A stretch of 64,000 nucleotides of DNA from Arthrobacter sp. StoSoilA2 (GCF_019977195.1 NZ_AP024643.1:1054001-1118000), one strand, 5' to 3'. Shown: positions 1-9,617, numbered from the stretch's first letter. Translations and numbers: made by a program. The notes: generated by a model not told the origin, from the sequence alone.

Positions 1-560
1 CTACGGGCGGGACCGGACGCTCCGGGACGGACCATTTCAGGAGAGCCGTGGCTGAACTGGGTGGCCGGCTGCTGATCGATGGCATTGCCATGCGTCCGGG
101 GCACCCTGCCGTATTGGCGGAGCTTCCGGACGGGCGCTTCGTGCTGGGCCTGCCCGGGAATCCGCTTGCCGCCATGATGGCGCTCTTCACGGTTGGGGGG
201 CCGCTGCTCGCAGCGCTCGGCCACGGGAAGCTGGAGGACGTTGGTGAGGTTCCCAGCGGTGCAATGATCGACGCCGATCCTGGACGGACGCGCCTGATGC
301 CTTTCAAACTGGTCTACGGATTGGCATCGCCCGCGCAGCACGCAGGTCCTGGGATGATGCGCGGGCTGGCAGGAGCGGATGGCGTCCTGGTGGTCCCGCC
401 ACACGGTGTCCAGATGGGGGAGTTGGTCCCCGCCTTTCCCTTGCCTTGGGGCAAACCTCTGCCCACGCCCAAAGCGGGTGAAGGGAAACGAAAGGCGCCG
501 GCCCGGCAACAAAAGAAGGCCCCTTCCGGTCCCGTTGACTGGAGCGCGCTGGAATCCTGA
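1..560 (+). CDS. moeA: Molybdopterin molybdenumtransferase MoeA, C-terminal part (5' truncated by window edge)
   Basis: The frame is open from base 3, so the gene starts outside the window and the GTG at 48 is internal. The first readable residues, TGGTGRSGTDHFR, and the following GLPGNPLAAMMAL match the molybdenum insertion domain of MoeA; the last ~70 residues (LVVPPHGVQMGELVPAFPLPW) resemble the C-terminal beta-barrel domain IV. MoeA inserts molybdate into adenylylated molybdopterin in the cytoplasm, the last step of molybdenum cofactor synthesis. The tail after PLPW is a lysine-rich extension of about 35 residues. The next two genes, a molybdopterin oxidoreductase and fdhD, need exactly this cofactor, which supports the call. 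Confidence 0.85.
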   Translation, partial: TGGTGRSGTDHFRRAVAELGGRLLIDGIAMRPGHPAVLAELPDGRFVLGLPGNPLAAMMALFTVGGPLLAALGHGKLEDVGEVPSGAMIDADPGRTRLMPFKLVYGLASPAQHAGPGMMRGLAGADGVLVVPPHGVQMGELVPAFPLPWGKPLPTPKAGEGKRKAPARQQKKAPSGPVDWSALES

Positions 561-617
561 AGGTCCCCGGATGGACGCAGGTGGTAACGGGGTGCCCGGG
601 CTTGCAATGATGGACCC

Positions 618-2927
618 ATGAACAGGCATGCTCCCGAACAGGACATCAATGAAGATGACCTGCAAATCCACCCGCCCAAGAAAGCTGCGGCAGGCCTCAA
701 GGCTGTCACTGTCGCCCTTGAGAGGGGCTACTCCCAGGCAGGAGTAGCCCGCACGGTCCGCTCCATGCTCAGGGTTAACCAGCATGACGGCTTTGATTGC
801 CCGGGCTGCGCCTGGCCGGAATCCATCACGGGACGCCGGAGTCCCGCTGAATTCTGCGAGAACGGCGCCAAGGCAATCGCTGAGGAAAGCACCACGCGGA
901 CGGTGGGGGCCGAATTCTGGGCGGCACATTCCATCGCAGATCTTGAAGACAAGACCGAATACTGGTTGGGAAGCCAAGGACGGATCGCCGAGCCCGTCGT
1001 CCTCAAACCGGGGGATACCCACTATTCCCCGATCAGTTGGACTGATGCCTTTGCATTGATCGGGGAGCATATCAATGCCACCACGCCCGATCGCTGTGTT
1101 TTCTACACCTCCGGCCGGACGGCCAATGAGACCGCGTTCATGTACCAGTTGTTTGCCCGCAGCCTGGGCACCAACAACCTGCCGGACTGCTCCAACATGT
1201 GCCATGAGTCCTCGGGCAGCGCGCTGAACCCGACCATCGGAATCGGCAAGGGAACTGTTTCGCTGGAAGACATCCACCACGCAGAACTGGTGTTCGTGGT
1301 GGGCCAGAATCCGGGGACCAACCATCCCCGCATGCTGTCCGCGTTGCGTGACTGCAAGAACAACGGCGGAAAGATCGTTGCCGTGAACCCGCTTCCGGAA
1401 GCGGGACTGCTGAACTTCAAGGACCCCCAGTCCCTCAACGGCGTGATCGGGGGCGGCACTACTATCGCCGATGAGTTCCTCAAGATCAAGGTCGGTGGCG
1501 ACCTCGCTCTGTTCCAGGCGCTGGGCCACTTGCTCCTGGAGGAAGAGAAGCGGAACCCGGGGACGGTGGTCGATAAGTCATTTATCGGAAAGCAGACCGA
1601 GGGCTTCGAAGCGTACGCCAAGGCACGGTCCCAGCTGGACTGGGATGAGACTGAGCGCGCAACCGGCTTGTCGCGCGAGGAAATCGTCACTGTGGCGGGG
1701 CTGATGGCCAAGTCCAAGGCAACCATTATTTGCTGGGCGCTTGGCTTGACCCAGCAGCCGCACTCCGTGGATACGCTGAAGGAGATCATCAACCTGCTCC
1801 TGCTCCAAGGCAACTTCGGTAAGCGTGGAGCCGGCGCGTGCCCTGTGCGTGGCCACTCGAACGTCCAGGGTGACCGCACCATGGGTATCTGGGAGAAGCC
1901 ACGCGAACCCTTCCTTGCCGCGCTGGACAAGGAGTTTGGATTCCGGATGCCCCGCGAGCATGGATATGACTCCGTGGAGACCCAGCACGCCCTGGAAAAG
2001 GGGGAGGTGGATGTCTTCGTTTCCATGGGCGGAAACTTTGCTGCAGCCGGTTCTGACACATCAGCATTGGAAGCCGGGCTCAAAACAGCCGGCCTGACTG
2101 TCCACATCTCAACCAAACCGAACCGGGCCCACGTGGTGCACGGAAAGACATCCCTGATCCTGCCCACGCTTGGACGCACGGACACGGACGACAAACACCC
2201 CAAGGGCAAGCAGTTCCTCTCCGTAGAGGATTCGATGTCGGTCATCCACAAGACGCAGGGCAGGCTGGCTCCGATCTCGGAGCACCTCCTGAGCGAACCC
2301 GTCATCGTGGCCCGCATGGCGCAAGCGACACTCGGGGATGACCACGGCGTTGACTGGCGCGCCATGGCTGAGGACTATGACGTGATCCGGGACCACATCT
2401 CACGCGTTATTCCGGGGTTCGAGGACTTCAACGCCAGGGTCCGCACGAAGAACGGTTTTGTCCTCCCGAACCCGCCACGGGATACCCGCACCTTCGCCAC
2501 TGACATCGGCAAAGCACGGTTCACGGTTAGTCCGCTTGAGTATCTTCAAGCTCCAGAGGGCCACTTGATCCTGCAGACGGTGCGCAGCCACGACCAATAC
2601 AACACCACGTTCTATGGCCTTGATGACCGCTACCGCGGAGTCTCGGACGCCCGCAGGGTGATCCTGGTCCATGAGGAAGACCTCGCTGGCCTGGGTTTCA
2701 AAGACCGTGACCTGGTGGATGTCATTTCCACGTTTGCCGGCACGGAGCGGCGGGCCAACAAGTTCCGGTTGATCGCATACCCCACAGCCAAGGGCTGCGC
2801 GGCCGCATACTTCCCGGAAGCCAACGCCCTGGTGCACCGCGAGCTTGTGGCCCGCGAATCGAACACGCCCGGCTACAAGGCCATGACTGTGCGGTTCGTA
2901 AAACACCCAGAGGAGAACGGATCCTGA
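618..2927 (+). CDS. FdhF/YdeP-family molybdopterin oxidoreductase (formate dehydrogenase alpha-like)
   Basis: The 769-residue protein has the length and architecture of the FdhF/YdeP family of molybdopterin oxidoreductases. Near the N-terminus is the family motif DGFDCPGCAWPE, followed by a long molybdopterin-binding domain with DCSNMCHESSG, GQNPGTNHPRMLSALR and RGHSNVQGDRTMG, and a C-terminal molydopterin-dinucleotide-binding domain containing RSHDQYNTTFYG. The family lacks the ordinary N-terminal four-cysteine ferredoxin-like domain; only the CPGC pair is seen here. No in-frame TGA (selenocysteine) is needed. The gene sits 57 bp after moeA and 1 bp before fdhD, so a cofactor-plus-enzyme operon is likely. 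Formate oxidation is plausible, but YdeP-type proteins have also been tied to acid resistance and their substrate is often unknown. Confidence 0.85.
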   Translation: MNRHAPEQDINEDDLQIHPPKKAAAGLKAVTVALERGYSQAGVARTVRSMLRVNQHDGFDCPGCAWPESITGRRSPAEFCENGAKAIAEESTTRTVGAEFWAAHSIADLEDKTEYWLGSQGRIAEPVVLKPGDTHYSPISWTDAFALIGEHINATTPDRCVFYTSGRTANETAFMYQLFARSLGTNNLPDCSNMCHESSGSALNPTIGIGKGTVSLEDIHHAELVFVVGQNPGTNHPRMLSALRDCKNNGGKIVAVNPLPEAGLLNFKDPQSLNGVIGGGTTIADEFLKIKVGGDLALFQALGHLLLEEEKRNPGTVVDKSFIGKQTEGFEAYAKARSQLDWDETERATGLSREEIVTVAGLMAKSKATIICWALGLTQQPHSVDTLKEIINLLLLQGNFGKRGAGACPVRGHSNVQGDRTMGIWEKPREPFLAALDKEFGFRMPREHGYDSVETQHALEKGEVDVFVSMGGNFAAAGSDTSALEAGLKTAGLTVHISTKPNRAHVVHGKTSLILPTLGRTDTDDKHPKGKQFLSVEDSMSVIHKTQGRLAPISEHLLSEPVIVARMAQATLGDDHGVDWRAMAEDYDVIRDHISRVIPGFEDFNARVRTKNGFVLPNPPRDTRTFATDIGKARFTVSPLEYLQAPEGHLILQTVRSHDQYNTTFYGLDDRYRGVSDARRVILVHEEDLAGLGFKDRDLVDVISTFAGTERRANKFRLIAYPTAKGCAAAYFPEANALVHRELVARESNTPGYKAMTVRFVKHPEENGS

Positions 2928-2928
2928 C

Positions 2929-3795
2929 ATGGGACGTGTGACCCAGCGCCGAAAGCTGCATAAGTTCGTTCTTGACGGATCGCCCCAGGCCCTGGAACGC
3001 CCTGTCCGGTACAAAGAAGACGTCCTCGCGGTGGAGGAGCCCCTGGAGATCCGCCTCGGCGATATGTCGTTCTCGGTGACCATGCGGACCCCCGGAGACG
3101 ACTTCGACCTGGTGGCGGGGTTCCTTGTTTCCGAGGGCATCATCTGGGAGCCGGGGCAACTCGTTTCCGAACGTTTCTGCGCAGGGGAGGACGAGAACGG
3201 CGTACAGACCTTCAATGTCGTGGACGCACAGCTGCGACCCGACGTCGAACGTCCGGACACGGGCCGTAACGTCTACACTTCAAGCTCCTGCGGCATTTGC
3301 GGCACCGACTCGATCGACGCCGTCCGGAAGTCCTCGCGGCACAGTCCTGCGGACGACGACGTGACCATCCCCGTGAAAGCGCTGGCTGCCCTCCCGGACC
3401 GGTTGCGTGAGGCGCAGGCGGTCTTCGCCAAAACAGGCGGCGTCCATGCCGCGGGCCTTTTCAGGGTTCACGACGACGGTACTTCCGAGCTGCTGTGCCT
3501 GCGGGAAGACGTTGGCCGCCACAACGCCGTGGACAAAGTGGTGGGTTGGGCTTTGCGGGCAGGCAAGCTGCCGCTGAAAGGAACAGTTCTTCAAGTATCC
3601 GGCCGGGCATCTTTCGAGCTCGTCCAGAAAGCTGCCATGGCGGGCATTCCCGTCCTTGCGGCGGTCAGCGCTCCATCCAGCCTGGCCGCCGAGCTCGCGG
3701 ACGAAACAGGGATTACGTTGGTCGGCTTCAGCCGCAGTACCAGCCTGAACGTGTACGCGGGGAGGGACAGGATCGTAGGGGTGGAGGCCGGCTGA
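2929..3795 (+). CDS. fdhD: Formate dehydrogenase accessory sulfurtransferase FdhD
   Basis: The 288-residue protein carries the FdhD signature: an N-terminal substrate-like domain (VRYKEDVLAVEEPLEIRL), the cysteine motif SSSCGICGTDSID around residues 120-132 that carries the persulfide, REDVGRHNAVDKV, and the C-terminal VSGRASFELVQKAAMAGIPV and GFSRSTSLNVYAG. FdhD transfers sulfur from a cysteine desulfurase (IscS in E. coli) to the molybdenum cofactor, making the sulfido ligand required by formate dehydrogenases. It starts one base after the stop of the oxidoreductase gene, so translational coupling is expected, and the pairing identifies the oxidoreductase as its likely client. Confidence 0.95.
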   Translation: MGRVTQRRKLHKFVLDGSPQALERPVRYKEDVLAVEEPLEIRLGDMSFSVTMRTPGDDFDLVAGFLVSEGIIWEPGQLVSERFCAGEDENGVQTFNVVDAQLRPDVERPDTGRNVYTSSSCGICGTDSIDAVRKSSRHSPADDDVTIPVKALAALPDRLREAQAVFAKTGGVHAAGLFRVHDDGTSELLCLREDVGRHNAVDKVVGWALRAGKLPLKGTVLQVSGRASFELVQKAAMAGIPVLAAVSAPSSLAAELADETGITLVGFSRSTSLNVYAGRDRIVGVEAG

Positions 3796-3966
3796 GGCCC
3801 CCATTCGCTGCGGATAGTCCTCGATCACTTGGCTATTGAGCTGGAACAACGTAGATTTTATCCATCGATTGGAATCGCCGTGTCCTCTAATAACGCCGTC
3901 CATCACGTACCGGCCCGCCAGCCGGCCATGACGCTTTGCCACCAGCCAATGCCTAAGGGGTTTTAA

Positions 3967-6900
3967 TTGCACGACGACCGCCGGATCACTGAACAGCGTC
4001 TCGATCGATTCGTTCGGGAACGCCTTCTTCCGGCCATTTACGGTAGGTCCGTCCCGCTGCAGCTGAGCAGCTGGGACGCGCCCGGAGAACCTGTGCCCGC
4101 AGCGGAGGCAATGCGCCAGCTTTTCACGCCCCAGGAGCCGGGCGCACCTTGGGGTAAGCCGTGGAGTACCAAGTGGCTCCGGCTCCAGGGTGAAGTTCCG
4201 GAAGGCTGGGGTTCAGCCGAGGGGACGGCGGTGGAAATCATCGTGGACCTCGGTTTCAACAGCGACGTGCCGGGGTTCCAATGTGAAGGCACGGCCTGGC
4301 GTGCCGATGCCAGCATCATCAAAGCGATCTCGCCGCGTAACTACCACGTTCCGCTGAAGCTGCTCGGCGGCGGATTGTCCGTTGACTTCTATGTTGAGGC
4401 GGCAGCCAACCCGGATGTGGCGCAGGGTTGGTCATTTGCGCCTACCCTTTTGGGGGATAAGGCGACCTCCGGCAATGAGCCCCGGTACCGTCTGGGCCGG
4501 ATTGCCATTGCCGAACTCAACGAGACGGTGTGGGAACTCAACCAGGACGTTTGGACATTGAGCGGGCTCATGCACGAGCTCCCCATGGACCTGCCGCGCC
4601 GCCACGAAATCCTTCGGGCCCTGGAACGGATGCTGGACATCATGGATCCGGATGACGTCGCGGGAACGGCTGCCGCAGGCCGCGAGGCATTGGCAGAAGT
4701 GCTGAGCCGGCCCGCCTATGCTTCGGCCCACGAACTTGTGGCTACTGGCCATGCGCACATCGATTCCGCCTGGTTGTGGCCTGTCCGTGAAACCATCCGC
4801 AAGTGTGCCCGCACGTTTTCCAACGTGGTGGCACTCATGGACGAGGACCCCGACTTCGTCTTCTCGTGCTCCTCAGCCCAGCAGATGGCCTGGATCAAGG
4901 AATTCTATCCCGAGCTCTTTGTCCGCATCCGGGAAAAGGTCAGGGCCGGGCAGTTCGTTCCCGTCGGTGGGATGTGGGTTGAATCGGACACCAACATGCC
5001 TGGTGGCGAGGCCATGGCGCGCCAGTTCGTGGAAGGCAAGAGCTTCTTCCAAAAGGAATTCGACGTGGAGTGCCAGGAAGCATGGCTGCCCGATTCCTTC
5101 GGTTACTCGGGAGCACTGCCACAGATCGTCAAGTCGGCAGGTTTGCGATGGTTCCTTACGCAGAAGATTTCCTGGAACAAAGTGAACCGGATGCCGCACC
5201 ACACCTTCACCTGGGAAGGCATTGATGGCACCCGGTTGTTCACTCATTTCCCGCCCGTAGACACGTACAACGCAGAGCTCCACGCCCGCGAGCTCGCGCA
5301 TGCGGAGCGCAACTACCGTGAGCACGGCCGCGGAACCATGTCACTGGTTCCCTTCGGTTATGGCGACGGCGGTGGCGGTCCAACGCGTGAGATGGTGGCC
5401 GCCGCACGCCGCACCGCAGATCTTGAAGGTTCGCCCAAGGTCCGGATGGGCACGGCCAAGGACTTTTTCACGGCGGCCGAAGCCGAGTACCGCAACCTCC
5501 CGGTGTGGGTGGGCGAGATGTACCTGGAGATGCACCGTGGAACGTACACCAGCCAGGCGAAGACCAAGCGCGGCAATCGGCGCAGCGAACACCTATTGCG
5601 TGAAGCGGAACTGTGGTGCTCCACGGCTGCAGTGCGCCTGGGCGAGGCATATGCCTATCCCGAAACGGAGCTCAAGAGGCTCTGGCGGTTGGTGCTCCTG
5701 CAGCAATTCCACGACATCCTGCCGGGCAGTTCCATTGCGTGGGTCCACCAGGACGCCGAGCGGAATTACGAAGCGATCGCCCGCGATCTCGAGGCCATCA
5801 TCGGCCAGGCCGCCCAGGCGCTTGTCGGCCAAGGAGACAAGCAGTTCCTGCTCAATGCGGCCCCGCATAAGAGGGGTGGCGTGCCGGCACTCGCCGTTGC
5901 GGAAGCGGTGAAACCGGAGGCAGGTGTTGATGCCGGCCAGAAGTATGGCGGCTACGTCCTGGACAACGGAATCATCCGCGCCATCGTGGACAGTGACGGC
6001 TTGTTGACCTCGCTCATGGACCATGCCACTGGCCGTGAGGCGATGGTGCCCGGTCAGCCCGGCAACCTGCTTGAGCTGTTCAGGGACACTCCCAATGAAT
6101 GGGACGCCTGGGACATCGAGGAGTTCTACCGGCGCAACGTCACCCAACTGACCCAAGCGGATACCATCGATCTTGAGCGCACGGAGGCAGGCGCCGTCGT
6201 GGTGGTCAAACGTACGGTTGGTGCCTCCACCATCACGCAACGGATAACGCTCGACGCCGGTGCGGAGTCGCTGGGGATCTCCACCACAGTGGACTGGCAA
6301 GAACGCGAAAAGATGCTCAAGATAGCCTTCCCACTGGATGTCCGCGCGGACCGCTCGGCCTCCGAGACCCAGTTTGGCCATGTGTTCCGGCCGACCCACA
6401 CGAACACATCATGGGATGCTGCGAAGTTCGAGATCTGCGCGCATCGCTGGATCCACGTTGCCGAGCCTGGTTATGGCGTAGCCGTCAGCAACGCTTCCAG
6501 CTACGGGCACGACGTCACCAGGGCTGTCCGCGGAGACGGGGGGACGACCACCACCGTCCGTGTCTCGCTGCTGCGCTCCGCCAGGTTCCCGGACCCTGAA
6601 GCAGACCGCGGCGAGCACACACTTGAGCTGTCCCTTAGGCCTGGAGCCGGGATCGGGGATGCCGTGGAGGAGGGCTACCGCACCAACTTGAAGCCCCGCT
6701 ATGTCACTGGTGCCAAGCCAGTGGAACCTCTGCTGTCCGTGTCCAACCCTGCCTTGGTAGTGGAGGCAGTGAAGCTGGCTGAGGATGGCTCCGGAGACGT
6801 CATTGTGCGTCTTTACGAATCCTTGGGACAACGCTCAGCCGGTGTTGTCAGGGCCAATTTTGAAGCTCATTGCGTCGTTGCCACGGACCTGCTGGAGCGG

Positions 6901-6993
6901 CCGGTAGAGGCCCCTGGAGTGAGTGTGGGGCAGGACGCAGCCGAGCTGGTCCTGCGCCCGTTCCAATTGGTCACGTTGCGGTTCGCCCGATAA
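3967..6993 (+). CDS. Alpha-mannosidase, glycoside hydrolase family 38
   Basis: The 1008-residue protein is a complete GH38 alpha-mannosidase. The catalytic domain begins near residue 255 with ATGHAHIDSAWLWP, whose His and Asp bind the catalytic zinc. The nucleophile lies in WLPDSFGYSGALPQ near residue 375, and a further zinc ligand in GDGGGGPTREM. A middle helical domain (LLLQQFHDILPGSSI) and the C-terminal beta-sandwich domains follow. No signal peptide is seen, so it acts in the cytoplasm on mannose-containing oligosaccharides. The start is TTG at 3967, with an AAGGGG ribosome site a few bases upstream; the first residues, HDDRRITEQRLDRFVRERL, are typical of the family. It is transcribed alone, convergent with the ABC importer. 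Confidence 0.95.
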   Translation: MHDDRRITEQRLDRFVRERLLPAIYGRSVPLQLSSWDAPGEPVPAAEAMRQLFTPQEPGAPWGKPWSTKWLRLQGEVPEGWGSAEGTAVEIIVDLGFNSDVPGFQCEGTAWRADASIIKAISPRNYHVPLKLLGGGLSVDFYVEAAANPDVAQGWSFAPTLLGDKATSGNEPRYRLGRIAIAELNETVWELNQDVWTLSGLMHELPMDLPRRHEILRALERMLDIMDPDDVAGTAAAGREALAEVLSRPAYASAHELVATGHAHIDSAWLWPVRETIRKCARTFSNVVALMDEDPDFVFSCSSAQQMAWIKEFYPELFVRIREKVRAGQFVPVGGMWVESDTNMPGGEAMARQFVEGKSFFQKEFDVECQEAWLPDSFGYSGALPQIVKSAGLRWFLTQKISWNKVNRMPHHTFTWEGIDGTRLFTHFPPVDTYNAELHARELAHAERNYREHGRGTMSLVPFGYGDGGGGPTREMVAAARRTADLEGSPKVRMGTAKDFFTAAEAEYRNLPVWVGEMYLEMHRGTYTSQAKTKRGNRRSEHLLREAELWCSTAAVRLGEAYAYPETELKRLWRLVLLQQFHDILPGSSIAWVHQDAERNYEAIARDLEAIIGQAAQALVGQGDKQFLLNAAPHKRGGVPALAVAEAVKPEAGVDAGQKYGGYVLDNGIIRAIVDSDGLLTSLMDHATGREAMVPGQPGNLLELFRDTPNEWDAWDIEEFYRRNVTQLTQADTIDLERTEAGAVVVVKRTVGASTITQRITLDAGAESLGISTTVDWQEREKMLKIAFPLDVRADRSASETQFGHVFRPTHTNTSWDAAKFEICAHRWIHVAEPGYGVAVSNASSYGHDVTRAVRGDGGTTTTVRVSLLRSARFPDPEADRGEHTLELSLRPGAGIGDAVEEGYRTNLKPRYVTGAKPVEPLLSVSNPALVVEAVKLAEDGSGDVIVRLYESLGQRSAGVVRANFEAHCVVATDLLERPVEAPGVSVGQDAAELVLRPFQLVTLRFAR

Positions 6994-7060
6994 AGGCCGG
7001 GCGCGCCTGAAGGCCGGGCGCGCCTGAAGGCTGGGCGGGCCTGGTGGCTGGGCGGGCCAG
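6993..7060. repeat. Four tandem 17-bp GC-rich repeats
   Basis: Four consecutive 17-bp units start at 6993, 7010, 7027 and 7044. The first two are identical (AAGGCCGGGCGCGCCTG); the third and fourth have two and four substitutions. They start at the last base of the mannosidase stop codon and fill most of the 86-bp gap to the convergent ABC ATPase gene. They look like a minisatellite-type intergenic repeat, possibly helping to stop transcription from both sides; no clear T-tract is present. Confidence 0.8.
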
Positions 7061-7079
7061 GGCGACCGCGCGAAGAGCT

Positions 7080-7913
7080 TTAGACGTCGTGCTGGAGGCG
7101 CTTCACGAACAACTTGGTCCGCTCCTGCCGGGGTGCGCGCAGCACTTCGGCAGCAGGGCCCCGCTCCACCACAACGCCTCCATCCATGAAGATGACCTCA
7201 TCCGCCACATGTTGGGCGAAGGCCAACTCATGGGTCACGATCACCATGGTCCAGCCTTCCTCGGCGAGTTCCTTGATGACGCTCAGGACCTCACCCACGA
7301 GCTCAGGATCCAAAGCCGAGGTGGGCTCATCGAACAACAGCAGCTGGGGCTGGAGCGCCAACGCACGGACGATGCCCACGCGCTGCTGTTGTCCGCCGGA
7401 GAGCTCGAACGGATAGGCGTCCCGCTTGTCAGCCAGGCCAACCCGCTCAAGCAATCGCTCGGCTTCAGCGATGGCCTCTGCCTTCGGGCGCTTCTGTACC
7501 TGGACCGGACCCTCGATGATGTTCTTCAGGACAGTCATGTGCGGGAACAAGTTGTAGTGCTGGAACACCATGGCACTGCGGTCCCGCAGCGCAGCGATCT
7601 CCCTCTTGCCCACTCTGGCGCCGAAATCGATCGAGAGGCCATCAGACGTCTCGCTTGCAGGGCCGGAGCCGGGGCCCGTGCCGCCAAAGGTGACAGTACC
7701 GGCGTCGGGAATTTCAAGGCCGTTAAGCGAGCGCAAGACAGTGGTCTTGCCCGAACCTGAGGGACCGATGAGGGCCACCACCTGGCCGCGCCGGATGTCG
7801 ATATCGATGTCGCGGAGCACTACGTTGCTGCCGAAGGCTTTCGCGAGGTTCCGGGCCTTGAGGACCGAGGTGACGCGTGGTTCGCGCTGTTGAGGTGCAT
7901 CAGTGGGCGACAT
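7080..7913 (-). CDS. Polar amino acid (cystine-type) ABC transporter, ATP-binding protein
   Basis: A 277-residue ABC ATPase of the polar amino acid uptake family (HisP/GlnQ/TcyC type). Walker A GPSGSGKTT lies near residue 54, then the Q-loop region with MVFQHYNLFPHMTVL, signature LSGGQQQRVGIVRAL, Walker B LLFDEPTSALDPELV, and the H-loop VTHELAFAQHVAD. It energises import through the permease encoded just upstream, which it overlaps by 14 bp. It carries a ~20-residue insertion, rich in Gly/Pro/Ser, after the Walker A helix compared with typical members. MSPTDAPQQREPRVTS is an unconserved N-terminal lead, so a later start is possible. Confidence 0.9.
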   Translation of the reverse strand: MSPTDAPQQREPRVTSVLKARNLAKAFGSNVVLRDIDIDIRRGQVVALIGPSGSGKTTVLRSLNGLEIPDAGTVTFGGTGPGSGPASETSDGLSIDFGARVGKREIAALRDRSAMVFQHYNLFPHMTVLKNIIEGPVQVQKRPKAEAIAEAERLLERVGLADKRDAYPFELSGGQQQRVGIVRALALQPQLLLFDEPTSALDPELVGEVLSVIKELAEEGWTMVIVTHELAFAQHVADEVIFMDGGVVVERGPAAEVLRAPRQERTKLFVKRLQHDV

Positions 7914-8559
7914 AACGGTCCAATCTCCGTTCCACGGCGGACTGCGCGGTGGAAAGGACCAGGCAGATGACCCAGTAAACCAGGGCTGCCTGCAGGTACA
8001 GGGCCATGAACTCCTGGCTGAACGCAGCGATTTGCTGGGCGTTGCGGAAGAGTTCAGTGACCAGGATGAGTGAAGCGAGCGAGGTGTCCTTAACCAGGGA
8101 AATGAAGGTGTTGGACAACGGTGGAACGGACACGCGTGCCGCTTGCGGAAGGATGATGCGCACCAGCGCTTGGGGGCGGGACATCCCGATGGTGTGACCG
8201 GCTTCCCATTGTCCCTTGGGCACTGAAAGTATCGCAGCCCGGATGATCTCGGCAGCGTAGCCGCCCACGTTCAAGGAGAAGGCGATGATGGCGCTCGGCC
8301 AGGGATCCAGTCGGATGCCAATGCTGGGAAGGCCGAAGAAAATCACGAACAGTTGCACCAACAGGGGAGTACCCCGGATAACCGAGACGTAGAAGCGACC
8401 TATGCCGGACAGCAGCCAATTCGAGCTCAGCCTCAGCAGCGCCACCACCAAAGCCAACACCAGGCCCACAGCAAAGGAGGCCAGCGTAAGGGGGATGGTG
8501 CCCGTTACGGCACCGCTGATGATCGGCCCGAAGGAACTCCAGATGAGGTCCCAGTTCAT
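7900..8559 (-). CDS. Polar amino acid (cystine-type) ABC transporter, permease
   Basis: A 219-residue inner-membrane permease of the His/Glu/Gln/Cys family with about five hydrophobic segments. It contains FYVSVIRGTPLLVQLF, SLNVGGYAAEIIRAAILSV and the coupling EAA motif EAGHTIGMSRPQALVRIILP, the loop that docks with the ATPase. The best general match is the YecS/TcyB type, suggesting L-cystine or another polar amino acid. The start ATG abuts the stop codon of the binding-protein gene with no gap, and the gene overlaps the ATPase gene, so all three are one operon transcribed leftward. Confidence 0.9.
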   Translation of the reverse strand: MNWDLIWSSFGPIISGAVTGTIPLTLASFAVGLVLALVVALLRLSSNWLLSGIGRFYVSVIRGTPLLVQLFVIFFGLPSIGIRLDPWPSAIIAFSLNVGGYAAEIIRAAILSVPKGQWEAGHTIGMSRPQALVRIILPQAARVSVPPLSNTFISLVKDTSLASLILVTELFRNAQQIAAFSQEFMALYLQAALVYWVICLVLSTAQSAVERRLDRYVAH

Positions 8560-9375
8560 TTATTTGGTGACATCCGCACCGAAGTACTTTTCGGAGATCT
8601 TCGTCAGGGTTCCATCTGCCCGGAGGTCATCCAGCGCCTTGTCTACAGCCTTGGTCAGCTCTGAGGAACCCTTCCGGAACACCATGGCGCTCTCGGTCTT
8701 GTCCGGCGCTTCGGCGGCCACTTTCAATCCGGAATCGGGTGTGGTTTTCGCGTAGTCCAGGTAGGTGAGTTTGTCGTTCACCGTTGCGTCCACGCGTCCC
8801 TGCTGTACGAGGGTGGCCGACTGGGCCCAGCCTTCCACTGCCTGAACGTTGGCGCCGGCCTCTACGGCCATCTTGTAGAAGTTGCTGGTCAGCGACTGCG
8901 CGGTGGTCTTGCCCTTGAGGTCGGCGAAGCTGTTGATGCTGGAATTGTCCTTCTTGGTCACCACAACGCCGGTAGAGACGGTGTAGGGCTTGGAGAACTC
9001 GTACTTGGCTTTGCGCTCGGCATTGATGGAGATCTGGTTGGCGATTGTATCGAAACGCTTGGCGTCCAAGCCCGCAAAAATGCCATCAAATTGCGTCTCT
9101 TGGAAGCTCGCCTTCACGCCCAGCTTTTCAGCCACCGCTTTGGCAATCTCGACGTCGTAGCCCGTCAGTTCACCAGCGCCCTCGGCATGGAAGCTGAACG
9201 GGCGGTAGGTTCCTTCCGTAGCGATGACGAGCTCGCCCTTGGATTTCACATCGGACAAGGATGTATCGCCACCGGACTGGGCTGGAGTGGAACCGCCACC
9301 GCAAGCAGAGAGCGCAAGGGCGGCGGCGGCCAGGGTAGCGGCGAAAAGAGAACGGCGGGAGCGAAGGCTGGTCAT
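8560..9375 (-). CDS. Polar amino acid (cystine-type) ABC transporter, substrate-binding lipoprotein
   Basis: The 271-residue protein starts with an Arg-rich lipoprotein signal and a lipobox LSAC at about residues 22-25, so it is anchored outside the membrane by Cys25. The rest is a family 3 solute-binding protein (SBP_bac_3): GELVIATEGTYRPFSFH, GYDVEIAKAVAEKLG, ETQFDGIFAGLDAKRFDTIA. It captures the amino acid and hands it to the permease. It is the first gene of the three-gene operon; the 242 bp upstream hold its promoter. Substrate specificity (cystine, cysteine or another polar amino acid) cannot be read from the sequence. Confidence 0.9.
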   Translation of the reverse strand: MTSLRSRRSLFAATLAAAALALSACGGGSTPAQSGGDTSLSDVKSKGELVIATEGTYRPFSFHAEGAGELTGYDVEIAKAVAEKLGVKASFQETQFDGIFAGLDAKRFDTIANQISINAERKAKYEFSKPYTVSTGVVVTKKDNSSINSFADLKGKTTAQSLTSNFYKMAVEAGANVQAVEGWAQSATLVQQGRVDATVNDKLTYLDYAKTTPDSGLKVAAEAPDKTESAMVFRKGSSELTKAVDKALDDLRADGTLTKISEKYFGADVTK

Positions 9376-9617
9376 GGAGCCATCTTAGTCACGGGCCAAT
9401 GCGGATTCCCGGCAGGGAAGGCCTGGAGGCTTGTGGAAGGGGTGGTTAAAAAGGCTGAGTGGGGGCGGTCCCCAACAGCCCGCCACCACTCATCCCCCCA
9501 ATTGTGATCACGTGGGCGCCACATTCACCGGAAACCCGTTCTCTGATTCCGGCGCCAGGCTGCAACCGCGTTCACACATTCATGATTGTGCCACGATCTA
9601 ATGGTTTTGTGAAAGTC

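Noticed and set aside
618..2927. Selenocysteine in the formate dehydrogenase-like protein
   Set aside because: The frame has no internal TGA, and no SECIS-like need arises.
8560..9617. Cysteine- or SAM-responsive leader before the importer operon
   Set aside because: No conserved SAM or T-box elements are recognisable in the 242 bp upstream of the binding-protein gene.
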